A DNA stretch of 64,000 nt from Arsenophonus sp052174475 (GCA_052174475.1 JBQMRO010000061.1:62001-126000), one strand, 5' to 3'. Shown: positions 27,204-37,262, numbered from the stretch's first letter. Notes: generated by a model not told the origin, from the letters alone. Numbers and translations are program-made.

Positions 27204-27304
27204 CTTATAATTCTTGTGATAAACTTATAATATACCAACTTAATTAAGGAATTTAACAATTTAATTTTATGTCATGTATTAATATAATTAATTACTAAAT
27301 TAAA

Positions 27305-27916
27305 TCATTTTTGTGCAGACCAAATAATACTACTTACTTTCCAGCTAGCTAAAACATCATTTGATGGTACTAAATTTTTAGGACCATTCCATTTTCCAGT
27401 AAAACGATAAGTGATATGGGTAGATTGAGGAGAAACACAATTGATGGTTAACATATTAATTTGATTTAAATCAGGATGACAGCTACCTTGGACTGCATTT
27501 TGATAAATTTGTGAAAATAGTGTTCCTATTTGTGTTTCCCATACTGTTTTAATATCTTCATCCATGATTTCAATTCGTTTAACTTTCTCCTTCTCAACAC
27601 CATAAATAACTATCTTTTCTTGATTATTCTTTATGCCTTGGAAAATGGACATTAACTGTCGCTGCTTGATTTGCATTCCTGAACGAAAATGGTATCGATT
27701 ATCTAATGCAGCTACAATAATCTGTTTTTTCATTGGAGTTATTTTATTAACCTGACCAACTCCAGCAGCGGAAATTTTAACTGAGCTGGAAAAGCAATTC
27801 ATTGGATATAAGATTGAGAATAAAATGCTACTATATTCTATTAGTGATAATAAACTCGTAACAAATGATACTTTTAACCAAAATAATGGGCGGCTATTGC
27901 CAAAAAGTTTGGCCAT
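27305..27916 (-). CDS. unknown membrane-anchored protein, 203 residues
   Basis: I do not recognise this protein. It is one of the few long open frames in the window. The ATG at 27916 is chosen because AAGGAG sits just upstream of it; a TTG six codons earlier would overlap that site. Residues 10-37 form one hydrophobic segment (an uncleaved anchor or a long signal). The rest is soluble and mixed: a Lys/Gln-rich middle (KKQIIVAALDNRYHFRSG, about 60-80), a VIYGVEKEKVKRIEIMDED stretch, and two cysteines near 147 and 160 that could pair outside the membrane. It ends in a Trp-rich segment. It has no operon partner, with insertion sequence wrecks on both sides. Survival of an intact frame here implies recent selection or recent origin. 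Function unknown. Confidence 0.6.
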   Translation of the reverse strand: MAKLFGNSRPLFWLKVSFVTSLLSLIEYSSILFSILYPMNCFSSSVKISAAGVGQVNKITPMKKQIIVAALDNRYHFRSGMQIKQRQLMSIFQGIKNNQEKIVIYGVEKEKVKRIEIMDEDIKTVWETQIGTLFSQIYQNAVQGSCHPDLNQINMLTINCVSPQSTHITYRFTGKWNGPKNLVPSNDVLASWKVSSIIWSAQK

Positions 27917-28395
27917 AAAACTCCTTGAAATCAATTTACAATAAATAAAAAAGTAAAAAATTAGTAATTTTATTTAAAATTTTGTTCATAACATCAACAA
28001 ATAAAATAACATTATAAATTACAATTTAATAATCTATAAAAATTATAAGTAAAATAAGATATTACAAAAATAAATATAAATTAACTTTTATTAATCTGAC
28101 AATTTTAAAAACTCACTAATACTAATAAAGATTCTAAAATAAATTAATAAAATTAAATCTTAAAAAGATAAATACTGGTATCATAAAATAAATTACATTA
28201 ATTACTCAAGCGCTTAAACATCAATTAATAGTATAATATATAAAAATATTTTCCGGCTATAACTCTTTATAAGGCATTTTATCATATATACAAATAGCAA
28301 CATCATTCTATTTGGATACTAAACATAATTTATGAACAATCTTTTTTCTTTAGCAATTATTTGCTCTAAATAACTAATTAATACATTGGCTAATG
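27917..28395. other. very AT-rich spacer
   Basis: This holds 480 bp of almost pure A/T with poly-A and poly-T runs upstream of the 203-residue gene. It probably contains that gene's promoter, but no single -35/-10 pair stands out from the background. Confidence 0.4.
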
Positions 28396-29778
28396 AGTTA
28401 TTAGGAAATCTTGCTGTATTAGGGTCTAGCTACATTTCACTCTGACGTTTTATGAATCTGTTTTTCATTCTTAAATTGGATATTATTTATTACCAGAGTC
28501 AGAGGAGGTCAAATTCCCTGAGCCACTTCCCGTTTTTTTGACCAAACGGAAGCAGCTTAAATATCATTAGGGTTGTTTTACGAACCATAGTGCTTCACGC
28601 GTCAGCTTCATAGACTCACTTATCACAAAACCGATTCAATCAGATTCGTCGTTCTTATGACGCACAGTACGCTGACAGGAAGGCATAGAATGCAGCTATT
28701 CTTCTCAATCTTTATCTAACTTCCTTATAGTTAGAAGTTACAATGAAAACTTTGTTAACAAAATATCAAGAGCTTTATTAGCGGCATCTCGATTTCTGCT
28801 AGCAAAGTTCCAGCAGCTCACCTTTACTTTCTCTTAGATACCTTTGGAGAATTAAATCAGCACATAAGCTATCTTATCTACCAACAAGATTAGTAGTACG
28901 CATCTGAAAATATCTTTGTAATTGTATTCAAAATTAAGGACATCGGCTCCCATAGCAATCTTGGGAGATATACTTAAGAACGCGCTTACCGATCATTAAA
29001 AGTTATGCCAGTTTACTTGTGACTCTCTATAAATATCTTTAACTGTAACGATCTCCTTACGAGTCCATGATGCAGTAATGTCGATAAATAAAACATCAAG
29101 TAAAGGCGATCAGTTTGCCTGATAGAATGGGCTATGCTATCAGTTAAGAAATAAACGTAGATGTATCAGTTAAATCACGCAGATAGCATTGACTATGCTA
29201 TTATTGTCTGTGCTCTTCAGGCAATCGCTGTTTTAATCTGCTGATAAGGTGCTGAATGAAGAGAATGCGCTTTTTATTGATAAGCGCTTGAGCTTCGTTA
29301 AAATAACTGGTAAGCCATATCTCTCAGGTACAAAGTCATGGTAGTTAAACTATTTAACGCTTTTTATACGCTTCAGATAAAGCGGCAGCAATGAGCTATT
29401 AAAGGATATTCTGTCGCCGATGCGATTTTTAGACTTTAGGTACTTTAACTTTGACATCATCAATACTTGTTTATATTAAGTTTGCTGTGATAAATAACCG
29501 TTACGGATAACGGCATGAGACCATCTTGCTGATAAAGCGACGTTCACCAGGTTATCGCAGCATAAGGTTTTGAGATCAACCTCAACAGCTCTGCTATCAG
29601 CTACCTGACAGTATTATAGATCAACTCATGTAAAGGAATCATAGGTAATATTTAGTTTCGTAGCTATAGCCTACATTTTTTCATAAAATATCATCTCTCT
29701 CTTATTGAAATCATTCATAAAGTCAATCAGAAGAATAATCATCTCTGAAATTTCATACACCAAAAATAAGAATAACTC
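28396..29778 (-). mobile_element. IS256-family element, decayed, full length
   Basis: The minus-strand copy runs from GAGTTATTAGGAAATCTTGC (3' end) to CCAAAAATAAGAATAACTCC (5' end). Sequence around 28430-28560 and 29480-29700 is the reverse complement of the IS256 3' and 5' regions. It is directly joined to the 3' portion of an IS1595 element at 29779, so it interrupted or replaced the start of that element. Confidence 0.72.
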
Positions 29779-30415
29779 CTTAATTTTACGAGAACTAGCT
29801 AAACAAAAATGGATTGATTTGAAACAGCGTTTAATGGTAGAACTTCTTCCTTGCTTCAACAGAGAGAGAATCAAGAAATGCCTAACTGGTATTATTGAAG
29901 TCAATGAAACATTTTTCTCTGAATCTTTTAAATGGAGTTGTTATTTCCCACATAAGAAAAGTAGAAAACGCGCGAGAAAAGGAGATTAGAATAGAAATAA
30001 CTAATCGCAATTTTAATCGCCTAAGATTAAAATGGTTATGTAAGCGATGAAACTCTTAAAGAGTTTAATGCAGATATGTTAACTATTTTCTTAAAGTAAT
30101 TATTGATAAAGAGTGCATTTTTACTTGGATGGAGTCAAATAGTATTAAATACTTACCAACAAGCATAAAATTAGTCACCATAGCTTAATAAGGCTATGGT
30201 AATCAGTAGAATTATTGATAGGAATTCCATATTTGAAATGTAAACAATTATATCAACCGATTAAAAAGATAGATGAATGGTATTCATCTATCATGAATGG
30301 TCGTTTTATTCATCTTTCTCTCTAGTTCAGAGAGAAATTATTTAAAAGTATAACAATTGAAATAGAAAGTAGCTACAAATTGCTATATAAGCAAAGCAAG
30401 AACTTTTGCTAACAT
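29779..30415 (+). mobile_element. 3' part of an IS1595-like element
   Basis: An open stretch reads LILRELAKQKWIDLKQR and then GIIEVNETFFSESFK, followed by HKKSRKRARKGD (about 29780-29988). This is the IS1595/ISXO2-type transposase catalytic start (family: GIxEVDETFFxESFKG followed by a basic RKxxxRGxK). A later GHVSDE-like and DCISYFLK-like segment (30030-30110) matches the copy at 51592-51774. The expected first Asp of the catalytic triad (VDET) is Asn here (VNET). Frameshifts follow. Confidence 0.75.
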
Positions 30416-30562
30416 CGCTAAAAATTAATATACTGCAAAGTATAAAACAGTACTTAGATCATCAACATCCCTGAAGTTAGCGAGCTTTAGCCATTAAAGC
30501 GCACACCATAGTGCACTATATTCAATATTAATTACCAAAATCACTTTTTCTACAAAGAAAAA
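30416..30562. other. spacer downstream of ftsX; expected rpoH absent
   Basis: In enterobacteria rpoH follows ftsX on the same strand. Here only about 150 bp separates the ftsX stop from the IS1595 remnant, and neither this spacer nor the next few kilobases show sigma-32 motifs. Confidence 0.5.
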
Positions 30563-31474
30563 TCACTCTGGCGTTAAACGTCTTAAGTGTTGACCTGTAG
30601 CCAACCAAGCCGCTAACCAGCCAACCATCGCGGCAACAAGTATAACTAATAGAACCTCATCCCATAAAAACCCTTGAATATGAAATGTAGTACCAAATAA
30701 ATCCGCTACTTGTGTAACTATACCAGTCAGTTGCCATTCTAATAATGCAGAAAGTATTAATGATAGTAAAGCACCAAAGAGTCCAAGTACAATACCACCA
30801 TTTAAGAATGGACGCATAATAAAACCATCTGTCGCCCCAATCAATTTCATAACATTAATCGTATCCCTACGGGCAAAAATATTTAGCCTTATACTATTGC
30901 CAATCACTAAAAACATCGCCATGATCATTAAAATACCAATCAAAATTACAATTTCTCCAATCAGGCCTGTTAATGCGGCTAAACGGGTAAACCAACTATC
31001 CTCCACGCGAACATCTTCAATTCCGGATAACTGACTTATCTGATTACGTAAGTTTATCAATGACTGTGAATTTTGAAAATTAATTTTAGGCGTGATAATT
31101 GCTACTGCTGGTAAAGGATTTTCTTCCAATAAGTCTAACGCTCTATCGAATCCTGACCAATTACGGAACTCAACCATAGCTTCTTCCTGTGATAGGTAAT
31201 TAATATTTTTAACACCATCTAATTCTCTAAGTTCAGCGACTACCCGCTCAGCGCTTTTTTTATTCAATGATTTATCCAAATAAACTGTTAATTGGGGTGT
31301 AGGGTACCATTGTTGTGCTACTTGTGAAACATTTTTCCAAATAATATAACAAACACTAGGCAGTGTTATCGTTATCGCGATAACAGCTACTGTCAAAAGC
31401 GTAGCCAAAGGCTGGCGCAACATATCTAATAATATATTTAACCAAGCATAGCGCCATTGCTGTCGCCACCCCAC
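30563..31474 (-). CDS. ftsX: cell division protein FtsX (ABC-type membrane partner of FtsE), shortened start
   Basis: FtsX, with FtsE, forms an inner-membrane complex that activates peptidoglycan amidases through EnvC at the septum. The readable protein is 303 residues: first membrane segment at about 21-43 (LLTVAVIAITITLPSVC), extracellular domain 45-165 with WYPTPQLTVYLDKSL and FRNWSGF, then three membrane segments at about 170-195, 220-245 and 270-293, ending RRLTPE as in E. coli. The ancestral start, ATG at 31521 with a perfect AGGAGG and 8-bp overlap with ftsE, runs into a stop after 14 codons. One missing G in the GGG run at about 31480 would rejoin it to the main frame. The GTG at 31474 has AAGGG about 8 bases upstream, so restart there is plausible. 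Functional status is uncertain; the body is well conserved. Confidence 0.85.
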   Translation of the reverse strand: MGWRQQWRYAWLNILLDMLRQPLATLLTVAVIAITITLPSVCYIIWKNVSQVAQQWYPTPQLTVYLDKSLNKKSAERVVAELRELDGVKNINYLSQEEAMVEFRNWSGFDRALDLLEENPLPAVAIITPKINFQNSQSLINLRNQISQLSGIEDVRVEDSWFTRLAALTGLIGEIVILIGILMIMAMFLVIGNSIRLNIFARRDTINVMKLIGATDGFIMRPFLNGGIVLGLFGALLSLILSALLEWQLTGIVTQVADLFGTTFHIQGFLWDEVLLVILVAAMVGWLAAWLATGQHLRRLTPE

Positions 31475-31527
31475 TTTTAATCCCTTGACTTTGGCTGTTT
31501 TATAGATAGATTTTTAGCCATTCTGAC
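31474..31527 (-). promoter_or_regulatory. ftsX double start: original AGGAGG+ATG (frameshifted) and downstream GTG
   Basis: On the minus strand AGGAGG is followed after 5 bases by ATG (31521), encoding MAKNLSIKQPKSRD and then a stop. The downstream reading frame opens at GTG 31474, preceded by AAGGGATTAAAA. Adding one base to the GGG run gives a continuous MAKNLSIKQPKSRG-LKVGWRQQ reading that matches the expected cytoplasmic N-terminus. Confidence 0.7.
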
Positions 31528-32179
31528 CTCCTATCATTCTTCCTTCACTTAATGTCAAAATAGAATAATGACGACGCGTAATAAGCTCAAGATTATGAGT
31601 GGCTATCAAAACTGTTACACCAACTTGATTGAATTCTTCAAATAATTTCATGATTTCTTTAGATAATTCTTCATCTAAATTACCTGTTGGTTCATCAGCT
31701 AGCAATACATTAGGCTTATTAACAATTGCGCGAGCTATACCTACTCGCTGTTGCTCTCCACCTGATAATTGAATTGGATAACTTTTTGCTCTATTAAATA
31801 AAGCGACCTTATCTAAGGCAGCAGAAACACGGCGACGAATATCCTCAGAACTGGCACCTGCAATAATTAAAGGCATAGAAACATTGTCATATACATTTCT
31901 ATCAAACAGTAAATAATGATCTTGAAAAATCATACCTATCTGTCGGCGTAAAAAAGGAACTTCTCGTTTTTTTAAGCGACTAATATGATAACCACCAAAC
32001 CAAATATGGCCAGTAGTTGGGCGTTCAATACCGCAAATTAACTTTAATAAGGTACTTTTCCCCGCACCAGAATGACCTGTAAGAAATGCCATTTCTCCAG
32101 GATAAAGGTAAAAATTAATACCCTGAAGTGCTTGCTTGCCACCACGATAAGCTTTACTGACATCTTCAAAGCGAATCAT
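31514..32179 (-). CDS. ftsE: cell division ATP-binding protein FtsE
   Basis: FtsE is the ABC ATPase that pairs with FtsX at the division site. The protein is 221 residues (E. coli 222) and complete: Walker A GHSGAGKS at 35-42, Q-loop MIFQD at 83-87, signature LSGGEQQRV at 138-146, Walker B VLLADEP at 158-164, and the switch His195 in ATHN. ATG at 32179 follows GAGGA, which lies inside the last codons of ftsY; the gap between the two genes is only 5 bp. It overlaps the original ftsX start by 8 bp. This is the standard ftsY-ftsE-ftsX operon, translated on the minus strand. Confidence 0.96.
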   Translation of the reverse strand: MIRFEDVSKAYRGGKQALQGINFYLYPGEMAFLTGHSGAGKSTLLKLICGIERPTTGHIWFGGYHISRLKKREVPFLRRQIGMIFQDHYLLFDRNVYDNVSMPLIIAGASSEDIRRRVSAALDKVALFNRAKSYPIQLSGGEQQRVGIARAIVNKPNVLLADEPTGNLDEELSKEIMKLFEEFNQVGVTVLIATHNLELITRRHYSILTLSEGRMIGGQNG

Positions 32180-32184
32180 TAATT

Positions 32185-33132
32185 TTAATCCTCTCGGATA
32201 AAAATCGACTCGATGAAATTATTAGCTATGAATGGCTGAAGATCATCAATACCTTCACCAATTCCGATATAACGAATCGGGATCTTAAACTGATCGGCAA
32301 TAGCAAAAATCACTCCACCTTTAGCTGTACCATCAAATTTAGTTAAAATAATACCAGTTAAACCTACTGCCTCATGAAAAATTTTAGCTTGATTAATTGC
32401 ATTTTGACCAGCACTTGCATCTAATGTTAGCAGCACCTCATGAGGTGCTTGTTGATCAAGTTTTTCCATAACTCTAACAATTTTTTTTAATTCTTTCATT
32501 AAATGCGCTTTGTTTTGCAATCGTCCAGCAGTATCTGCAATCAATATGTCGATTTCCTTTGCTTTTGCTGAATGAATAGCATCAAAAATAACTGAAGCAG
32601 GATCTGCGCCAATATGCTGAGCAATAACGGGAATATTGTTATACTTTCCCCAAGCTTGTAATTGCTCAATCGCTGCTACCCTAAATGTATCTCCAGCTGC
32701 TAACATTATCGATTTACCTTTTATCTGATATTGTCGGGCTAATTTCCCAATTGTGGTAGTTTTACCAACCCCATTAACGCCAACCATTAATATTATATAA
32801 GGTAGCTTATTTTCTATAACCAATGGTTTATTAACATCATATAAGATTTTAGCCATCTCTTCGCGCAATTTGCTATAAAGCAAAGCAGCATTATTCAACT
32901 CTTTACGATTAGCTTGAACAATTAGACTATCTATAATTTTTTTGGTTGTTTCTAGCCCAACATCAGCAATTAAAAGGTGCTCTTCTAGCTCATCAAATAG
33001 CTTATCATCAATTTTTTTACCACGAAAAAAGCTAATAAAACCTACACCCATATTTTGCTGGGTTTTTAATAATCCCTGTCTTAACCGTACAAAGAAATTC
33101 TCTTTTGGCAGTTTTTTTGGCTGTTGTATCAA
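32185..33132 (-). CDS. ftsY: signal recognition particle receptor FtsY, NG domains only
   Basis: FtsY is the SRP receptor GTPase that docks ribosome-SRP complexes at the inner membrane. The open frame encodes 315 residues against 497 in E. coli. It keeps the N domain (ENFFVRLRQGLLKTQQN, GFISFFRGKKIDD) and the full G domain: GVNGVGKTT at 118-126, DTFRVAA at 148-154, DTAGR at 200-204, TKFDGTAKGG at 264-273 and GIGEGIDDL at 290-298. The acidic A domain is gone as an open frame; its decayed remains lie upstream (33133-33436). TTG at 33132 is the first in-frame initiator after a stop, with AGGAAAA about 9 bases upstream. It keeps the basic N-terminal helix, and the next in-frame ATG (codon 28) would cut into the N domain. 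E. coli NG+1 variants keep function, so this shortened form may work. The TTG start is an inference. Confidence 0.92.
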   Translation of the reverse strand: MIQQPKKLPKENFFVRLRQGLLKTQQNMGVGFISFFRGKKIDDKLFDELEEHLLIADVGLETTKKIIDSLIVQANRKELNNAALLYSKLREEMAKILYDVNKPLVIENKLPYIILMVGVNGVGKTTTIGKLARQYQIKGKSIMLAAGDTFRVAAIEQLQAWGKYNNIPVIAQHIGADPASVIFDAIHSAKAKEIDILIADTAGRLQNKAHLMKELKKIVRVMEKLDQQAPHEVLLTLDASAGQNAINQAKIFHEAVGLTGIILTKFDGTAKGGVIFAIADQFKIPIRYIGIGEGIDDLQPFIANNFIESIFIRED

Positions 33133-33436
33133 CTGTACTTTTTCCTATTTGTCTATTTTTACAAAGCGATTACCTGTTCACTAAATTAAATAATTTTTGA
33201 GACTTTAATGTTTCTTGTTTGGCATTGAGCATTTTCTTATTCTGCTACTTGAGGTTAGACATTTTCAGTTTTTCTAGATTATAATAATGTCTCCATTACA
33301 TCCGTCACGCCCCCCCTCTTCAGCATTATTTTTTAATCTCGGTTCAGATTGTTGCTGTGTCTCTTTTTTTTTGCTTTATTTTTAGATCCTAACCTTAACC
33401 AGGAAAAAATCTTTTTTCTTTTTATCTATTTTCCAT
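33133..33436 (-). pseudogene. ftsY: decayed FtsY A-domain coding sequence
   Basis: Reading the minus strand upstream of the surviving ftsY frame gives KKIFSWLRLGSKNKAKKK (about 33420-33360), the match to the E. coli FtsY start KKRGFFSWLGFGQKE. A Gln/Glu-rich DTATI-TEIKK stretch follows. The segment is crossed by stops and frameshifts, including a run of seven Gs on the coding strand (C7 at 33310-33316). A likely old ATG is at 33436. About 100 codons of ghost remain compared with about 195 in E. coli, so there was deletion as well as point decay. Confidence 0.72.
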
Positions 33437-33559
33437 TAATTTTCCCTACCGGTAAAAAGCATAGTGTTATCACTTAAAGAATAAAAATATCTTGCTAGAG
33501 TATCAGTTCATTTCATTACAACACATATTCTGAGACCTATTCCATGTTAAATTAGTGAT

Positions 33560-34575
33560 AATTTCATGTTATACATACTTATTTAGTTCCGAATTGCTAT
33601 ATAGACACTCCATCGTGCATCCTTAATTTACGCTCAGATAACTATTGATGGTATAGTTAAGTGAGTAATATATAATGATGATTAGCCTTAAGCTCCATCG
33701 TCAAGCAACTACAAAATCTAAAATCAAGCGCCGTTCTTTAGGTAATCAAAGATTCTACGTATACTTCGACTAACTGTTATGATATATCCGAACTCACCCT
33801 TTGTTAAGAGCGTAAACAAGATGATGTTAATGATTACAGCCATGCTTGCTCTCCACATTTTCTGTCAAAGCCCTCCATTCAATGCGAATTTCTGAACCCC
33901 CTATTTATTTCTATCTGGCTTAAAATTGCTGTTTACATAATCTCAGAGGAGAGATTGAGTAATAATGAGAAAGAAAAACACGAAGTTGAAGAATAAAGCA
34001 CTTAAAACCTACGAGTCATGCTTATCTACACGTAGATGTAATATCTTCCACAAATACCAAACGAAACTTCACAACGTTATCTTTTTGTATGCATAGATCG
34101 CGACACTTGGGTTTTATCCGTCTTTATAAGTTTAAGATTGTAGTCAATGCTCGACACTTTTTGCTTGATCTTAATCAAGCATGTCCATCTCTATCCATTT
34201 GGTACTTATAAACAATGGCAACAAACTTACAGACCGTCTTTTGATATGCGAAAATATCAGATACCAAAAAATAGGAATTCGACTGTTTATGTACAGAGCT
34301 TGATATAATAGAACACTGACTTAGCCTAGCAAACCATATTCAAGTAAATGTCATGATCAAACGATTTAATGGGTACATGGAAGTGAGTTACAAAGCCATT
34401 ATTTCAATTCTAATCAAGCGTTTGATACGATATCTTGCATCAATATATTTGGTTATATAATTAATAATTACCACAATCAGTTTTAGGTAATAAAACTCCA
34501 TTGCAGTTTATAAAAAAATTAATTAAAGATTAAATCTGAATTATTAAAAACCCATACTGCCTTTTGTAAGATTAC
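33560..34575 (+). mobile_element. IS481-family element, decayed, near full length
   Basis: This matches the copies at 42490-43520 and 55270-56360 throughout. The N-terminal part reads MMISLKLHRQATT-like at 33674 onward (family: MMISLHRNARTTP). A KAYEPGY-type and RRYLFVAIDR-type region lies near 33990-34110. The end reads NGxVERFNGxxE then HHFNSNQAF near 34350-34420, and KxPLQxxKNxLKIKSELLKTHTA before 34565. All are split by stops. DDE activity is lost. Confidence 0.74.
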
Positions 34576-34576
34576 T

Positions 34577-34603
34577 TGTTATAAGAATAACATTCTTATA
34601 ACA
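34577..34603. repeat. perfect 11-bp stem hairpin next to the IS481 end
   Basis: TGTTATAAGAA (34577-34587) pairs perfectly with TTCTTATAACA (34593-34603) around TAACA, immediately after the IS481 3' end. There is no T-tract. It may be an old terminator or a mutational palindrome. Confidence 0.5.
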
Positions 34604-35379
34604 TTTTAAGTTAAATTCTTTTGTTCCAGACATTCGCTATTTAAAAGCATCTATAAATCTTGTATTTCTGGCTCATCAATTACAAAAATAATTAAAATCA
34701 AAAAATAAAGGATCATCTCGCTATAAATATTACTAGAATGACAATTATCCTGTAAACAAAGATAACAATACGGTTACACAACCAACGTTTTGTACTTCAA
34801 TAATAAACTCATCAATAATTAATAGAAAACTCTGCCCTTCCTTAACTGATAACTAATGAATATTAGTTAAAATATTATTAGGAGTAATTTAATATTCATT
34901 AATTCCAATAGTTGACCAGGTTAAAAAATCGTGCCGGTATGTATACCATATTCTATTTAATATATCCGTTCAATTAATCGTTCTACTTATTCCAACTATA
35001 ACAAGTTATCAGCCTCATATTACTTTCTTTCAACACTCGGAAGTACTGCGTACAAAAAATCTCTATATTCAATACAGTTTACGCATCGAAAAATAGAGGT
35101 GCAATAACTGATAACTTGCTTCATACAAAGATAATATAAATCATGTTCTTCTTGAATCTGACTCCAACTCTCTAATGCGCTTCTCGATTAAAATTTCACA
35201 ATGTAATGTTTATTCTGTTTATCTACAAACTGATAAACAATATTTATAGCTATTCAACTCAATTATCCATGAATCATGGTAGAATCCAACTTCTATTAAC
35301 GCATCAAGAATTAAAATCTGGGATAATCATTTTAAAATGAAAAGCACTTTACTGTATTACTTTATTATCTCTATCAAAC
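34604..35379. other. unassigned AT-rich stretch
   Basis: This holds 780 bp without a readable gene on either strand, lying between IS481 and the truncated reading frame at 35380-35604. Confidence 0.4.
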
Positions 35380-35604
35380 TAATTTTTAATTATATTACAA
35401 GCATATAAAAGTGTTATTTTAAAATCTTTTTCTAATTTTTTTAATCCAGGTATCATGACTTCTGGTAGAAATCTACGCATTTTTAAATGATATAAAGTAT
35501 CGTCAGTCAAATCGCATAAATTCCATTTAAAACTACCTTGATCAGCTAATTTTGTAATAATTAAACTAAATTTAATTCTGAATATCTCTGCTCATAATGG
35601 TTAA
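35380..35604 (-). pseudogene. 3' fragment of an unknown gene cut by IS256
   Basis: On the minus strand an uninterrupted frame of about 73 codons runs from the IS256 boundary to a TAG at 35380. It includes KFSLIITKLADQGSFKWN and RRFLPEVMIPGLKKLEKDFK. The composition (Lys, Asp, Leu, aromatic residues; no low-complexity runs) looks like real protein. It has no start of its own unless the internal ATG (MRRFLPEV) is used, which would leave a 33-residue peptide. I do not recognise the family. The likeliest reading is a gene whose 5' part was lost when the adjacent IS256 inserted or rearranged. Confidence 0.4.
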
Positions 35605-37019
35605 ATTATTAACAATATTTATTGTATAATGATCAAGCTATGTTCCACTCTAATGCTTTATGAATATATTTTCTATCCTTAAATTGAACGTTGTTTAGCA
35701 CCAGTATCAGCACAAGATCATAAATCAATTTAGCCAGTTTTAGTTTTTGAGTAAACTGAAAGAGCTTAAATAGCATAAAGGGTTGCTTTCTTGAATCATA
35801 GTTATTCACATGTCAGCTTCATAGCCTCACGTTGTCGAGTAAAAGCCGATATTTAAATTAAATTCGTTTCTTTTATGCCACAGTGCATTGACGTGAAGTC
35901 ATAGAATGCTAACAGCGCTTCTTGATCTTTCTCCATCTTCTTCATTGTTGCAGATGATATTTCTCTAATAATCTTATCAACAAAGTATCAAAAGATTTAT
36001 TAGCGACATCGTGATTCTCTACTAACCATACCCTCCCCTCATGCAGCTCAGTTTAACTTTCTATTCTATGTCTTTAGGAGTGAAGTTAGCGCATTAGCTA
36101 TTTTGTATAGCTAATGGTATTAATGCTACATGTCAGAAAATGTCTTGCCATTGCATTCTAAAATTAACGGCATCCCATCTTCCATAGTAAATCTTGGAAG
36201 TACACTTAAGCAATGCACTCACAGGCCTACTAAGAATGTTCAGATAAGTTTGCTTCTAACTTTTGATAACTATTTTCTACTGCAATGATCTTCTTATATC
36301 CATACGGGGGAAGTCTCCCTCCCCCCCCCGCTGCTTTTAACCATCGGATAAAAGCGATCAGTTTGCCTAATAGAACGGCATATTCTATCGCCCCAAGAGC
36401 AAAAGTAGTACATATCACTTAAATCACAAAGCTACCATTTCCTATATTCTTTAAGCTATTTCTATTTCAATCTACTAATGGGTGATGCTTTTCTAGAAAG
36501 AGCATGTCATTTTTTGCTGAGAATCGCTTCATGGTTTCGTAAAAATCACCGCTGGATATGACCTCGCCGGTATACGGACCATAGTAGCAAATCTTCTCTG
36601 CTTTTATACCCTTCAGATAAGGTAGTAGCAATGAGCTGTAAGCATATTTCGTTGCTGCTACGATTCCCTAATCTTCGGCACTTTAATCTCAATATTGCCA
36701 ACCAGCCTGCATGGTTCGCTGTGGCACATAATCGTTACAGATGAGAGTTATGGATGCTCGTTGACAAAGGTAGCGTCACATCTTGTTCAGAATGGCTTCG
36801 ATCTCCGCCTTAATAGCAGTGTCTATGAGTTTCCTGGCGCTATTATGGATGCGTTCATGCAAGGGATCACGGTAATATCTGGTTTCAAAGAGACTTGTAG
36901 GACAGAACTTTCATGGCATATCATCTCTCTGTTGTTGTAATCATTCATGAAATTCATGAACAGGATGATATGCCAACATTTTAGAAAAACTCTACACACT
37001 AAAATAAGTATAACTACTT
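35605..37019 (-). mobile_element. IS256-family element, decayed, full length
   Basis: The minus-strand copy, 1.4 kb, has its 3' end at left (TTATTAACAATATTTATTG) and 5' end at right (ACTAAAATAAGTATAACTAC). It contains a C9 run (36321-36329) and G5 run, unusual in this AT-rich DNA. The open frames at 36230-36418 and 36695-36940 are chance frames within it. It is joined head to tail end with an oppositely oriented IS256 3' fragment at 37020. Confidence 0.72.
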
Positions 37020-37262
37020 TTGGATAGTGATACTATGAAGCTGATGCGCAAAAAGGCACTGTAGTTCAAGAAGAATAATTTTTAATGGTATTTAAGCTGC
37101 TCCCGTCAGTTCAGAAAAGCTGAGACCGGATCCGAGGGAGTTAACCTGCCGATACTAGTTGTAAATAACATTAAATTTTAAGGATGAAAAGAGATTCATG
37201 AAGAATTAGAACGAAGAAGATCATGACTGGTTATACCATATATTCCTAATAATTCCGAATCT
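37020..37262 (+). mobile_element. IS256 3' fragment in opposite orientation
   Basis: Sequence such as AATGGTATTTAAGCTGC and TTTTAAGGATGAAAAGAGAT matches the last about 240 bp of plus-strand IS256 copies. It directly abuts the 5' end of the minus-strand IS256, giving an inverted mosaic like the one at 56810-57595. Confidence 0.65.

Noticed and set aside
36230..36940. Two open frames (about 62 and 81 codons) as possible genes
   Set aside because: They lie inside the minus-strand IS256 copy; the first crosses a C9 run and the second runs antisense to the transposase ghost.
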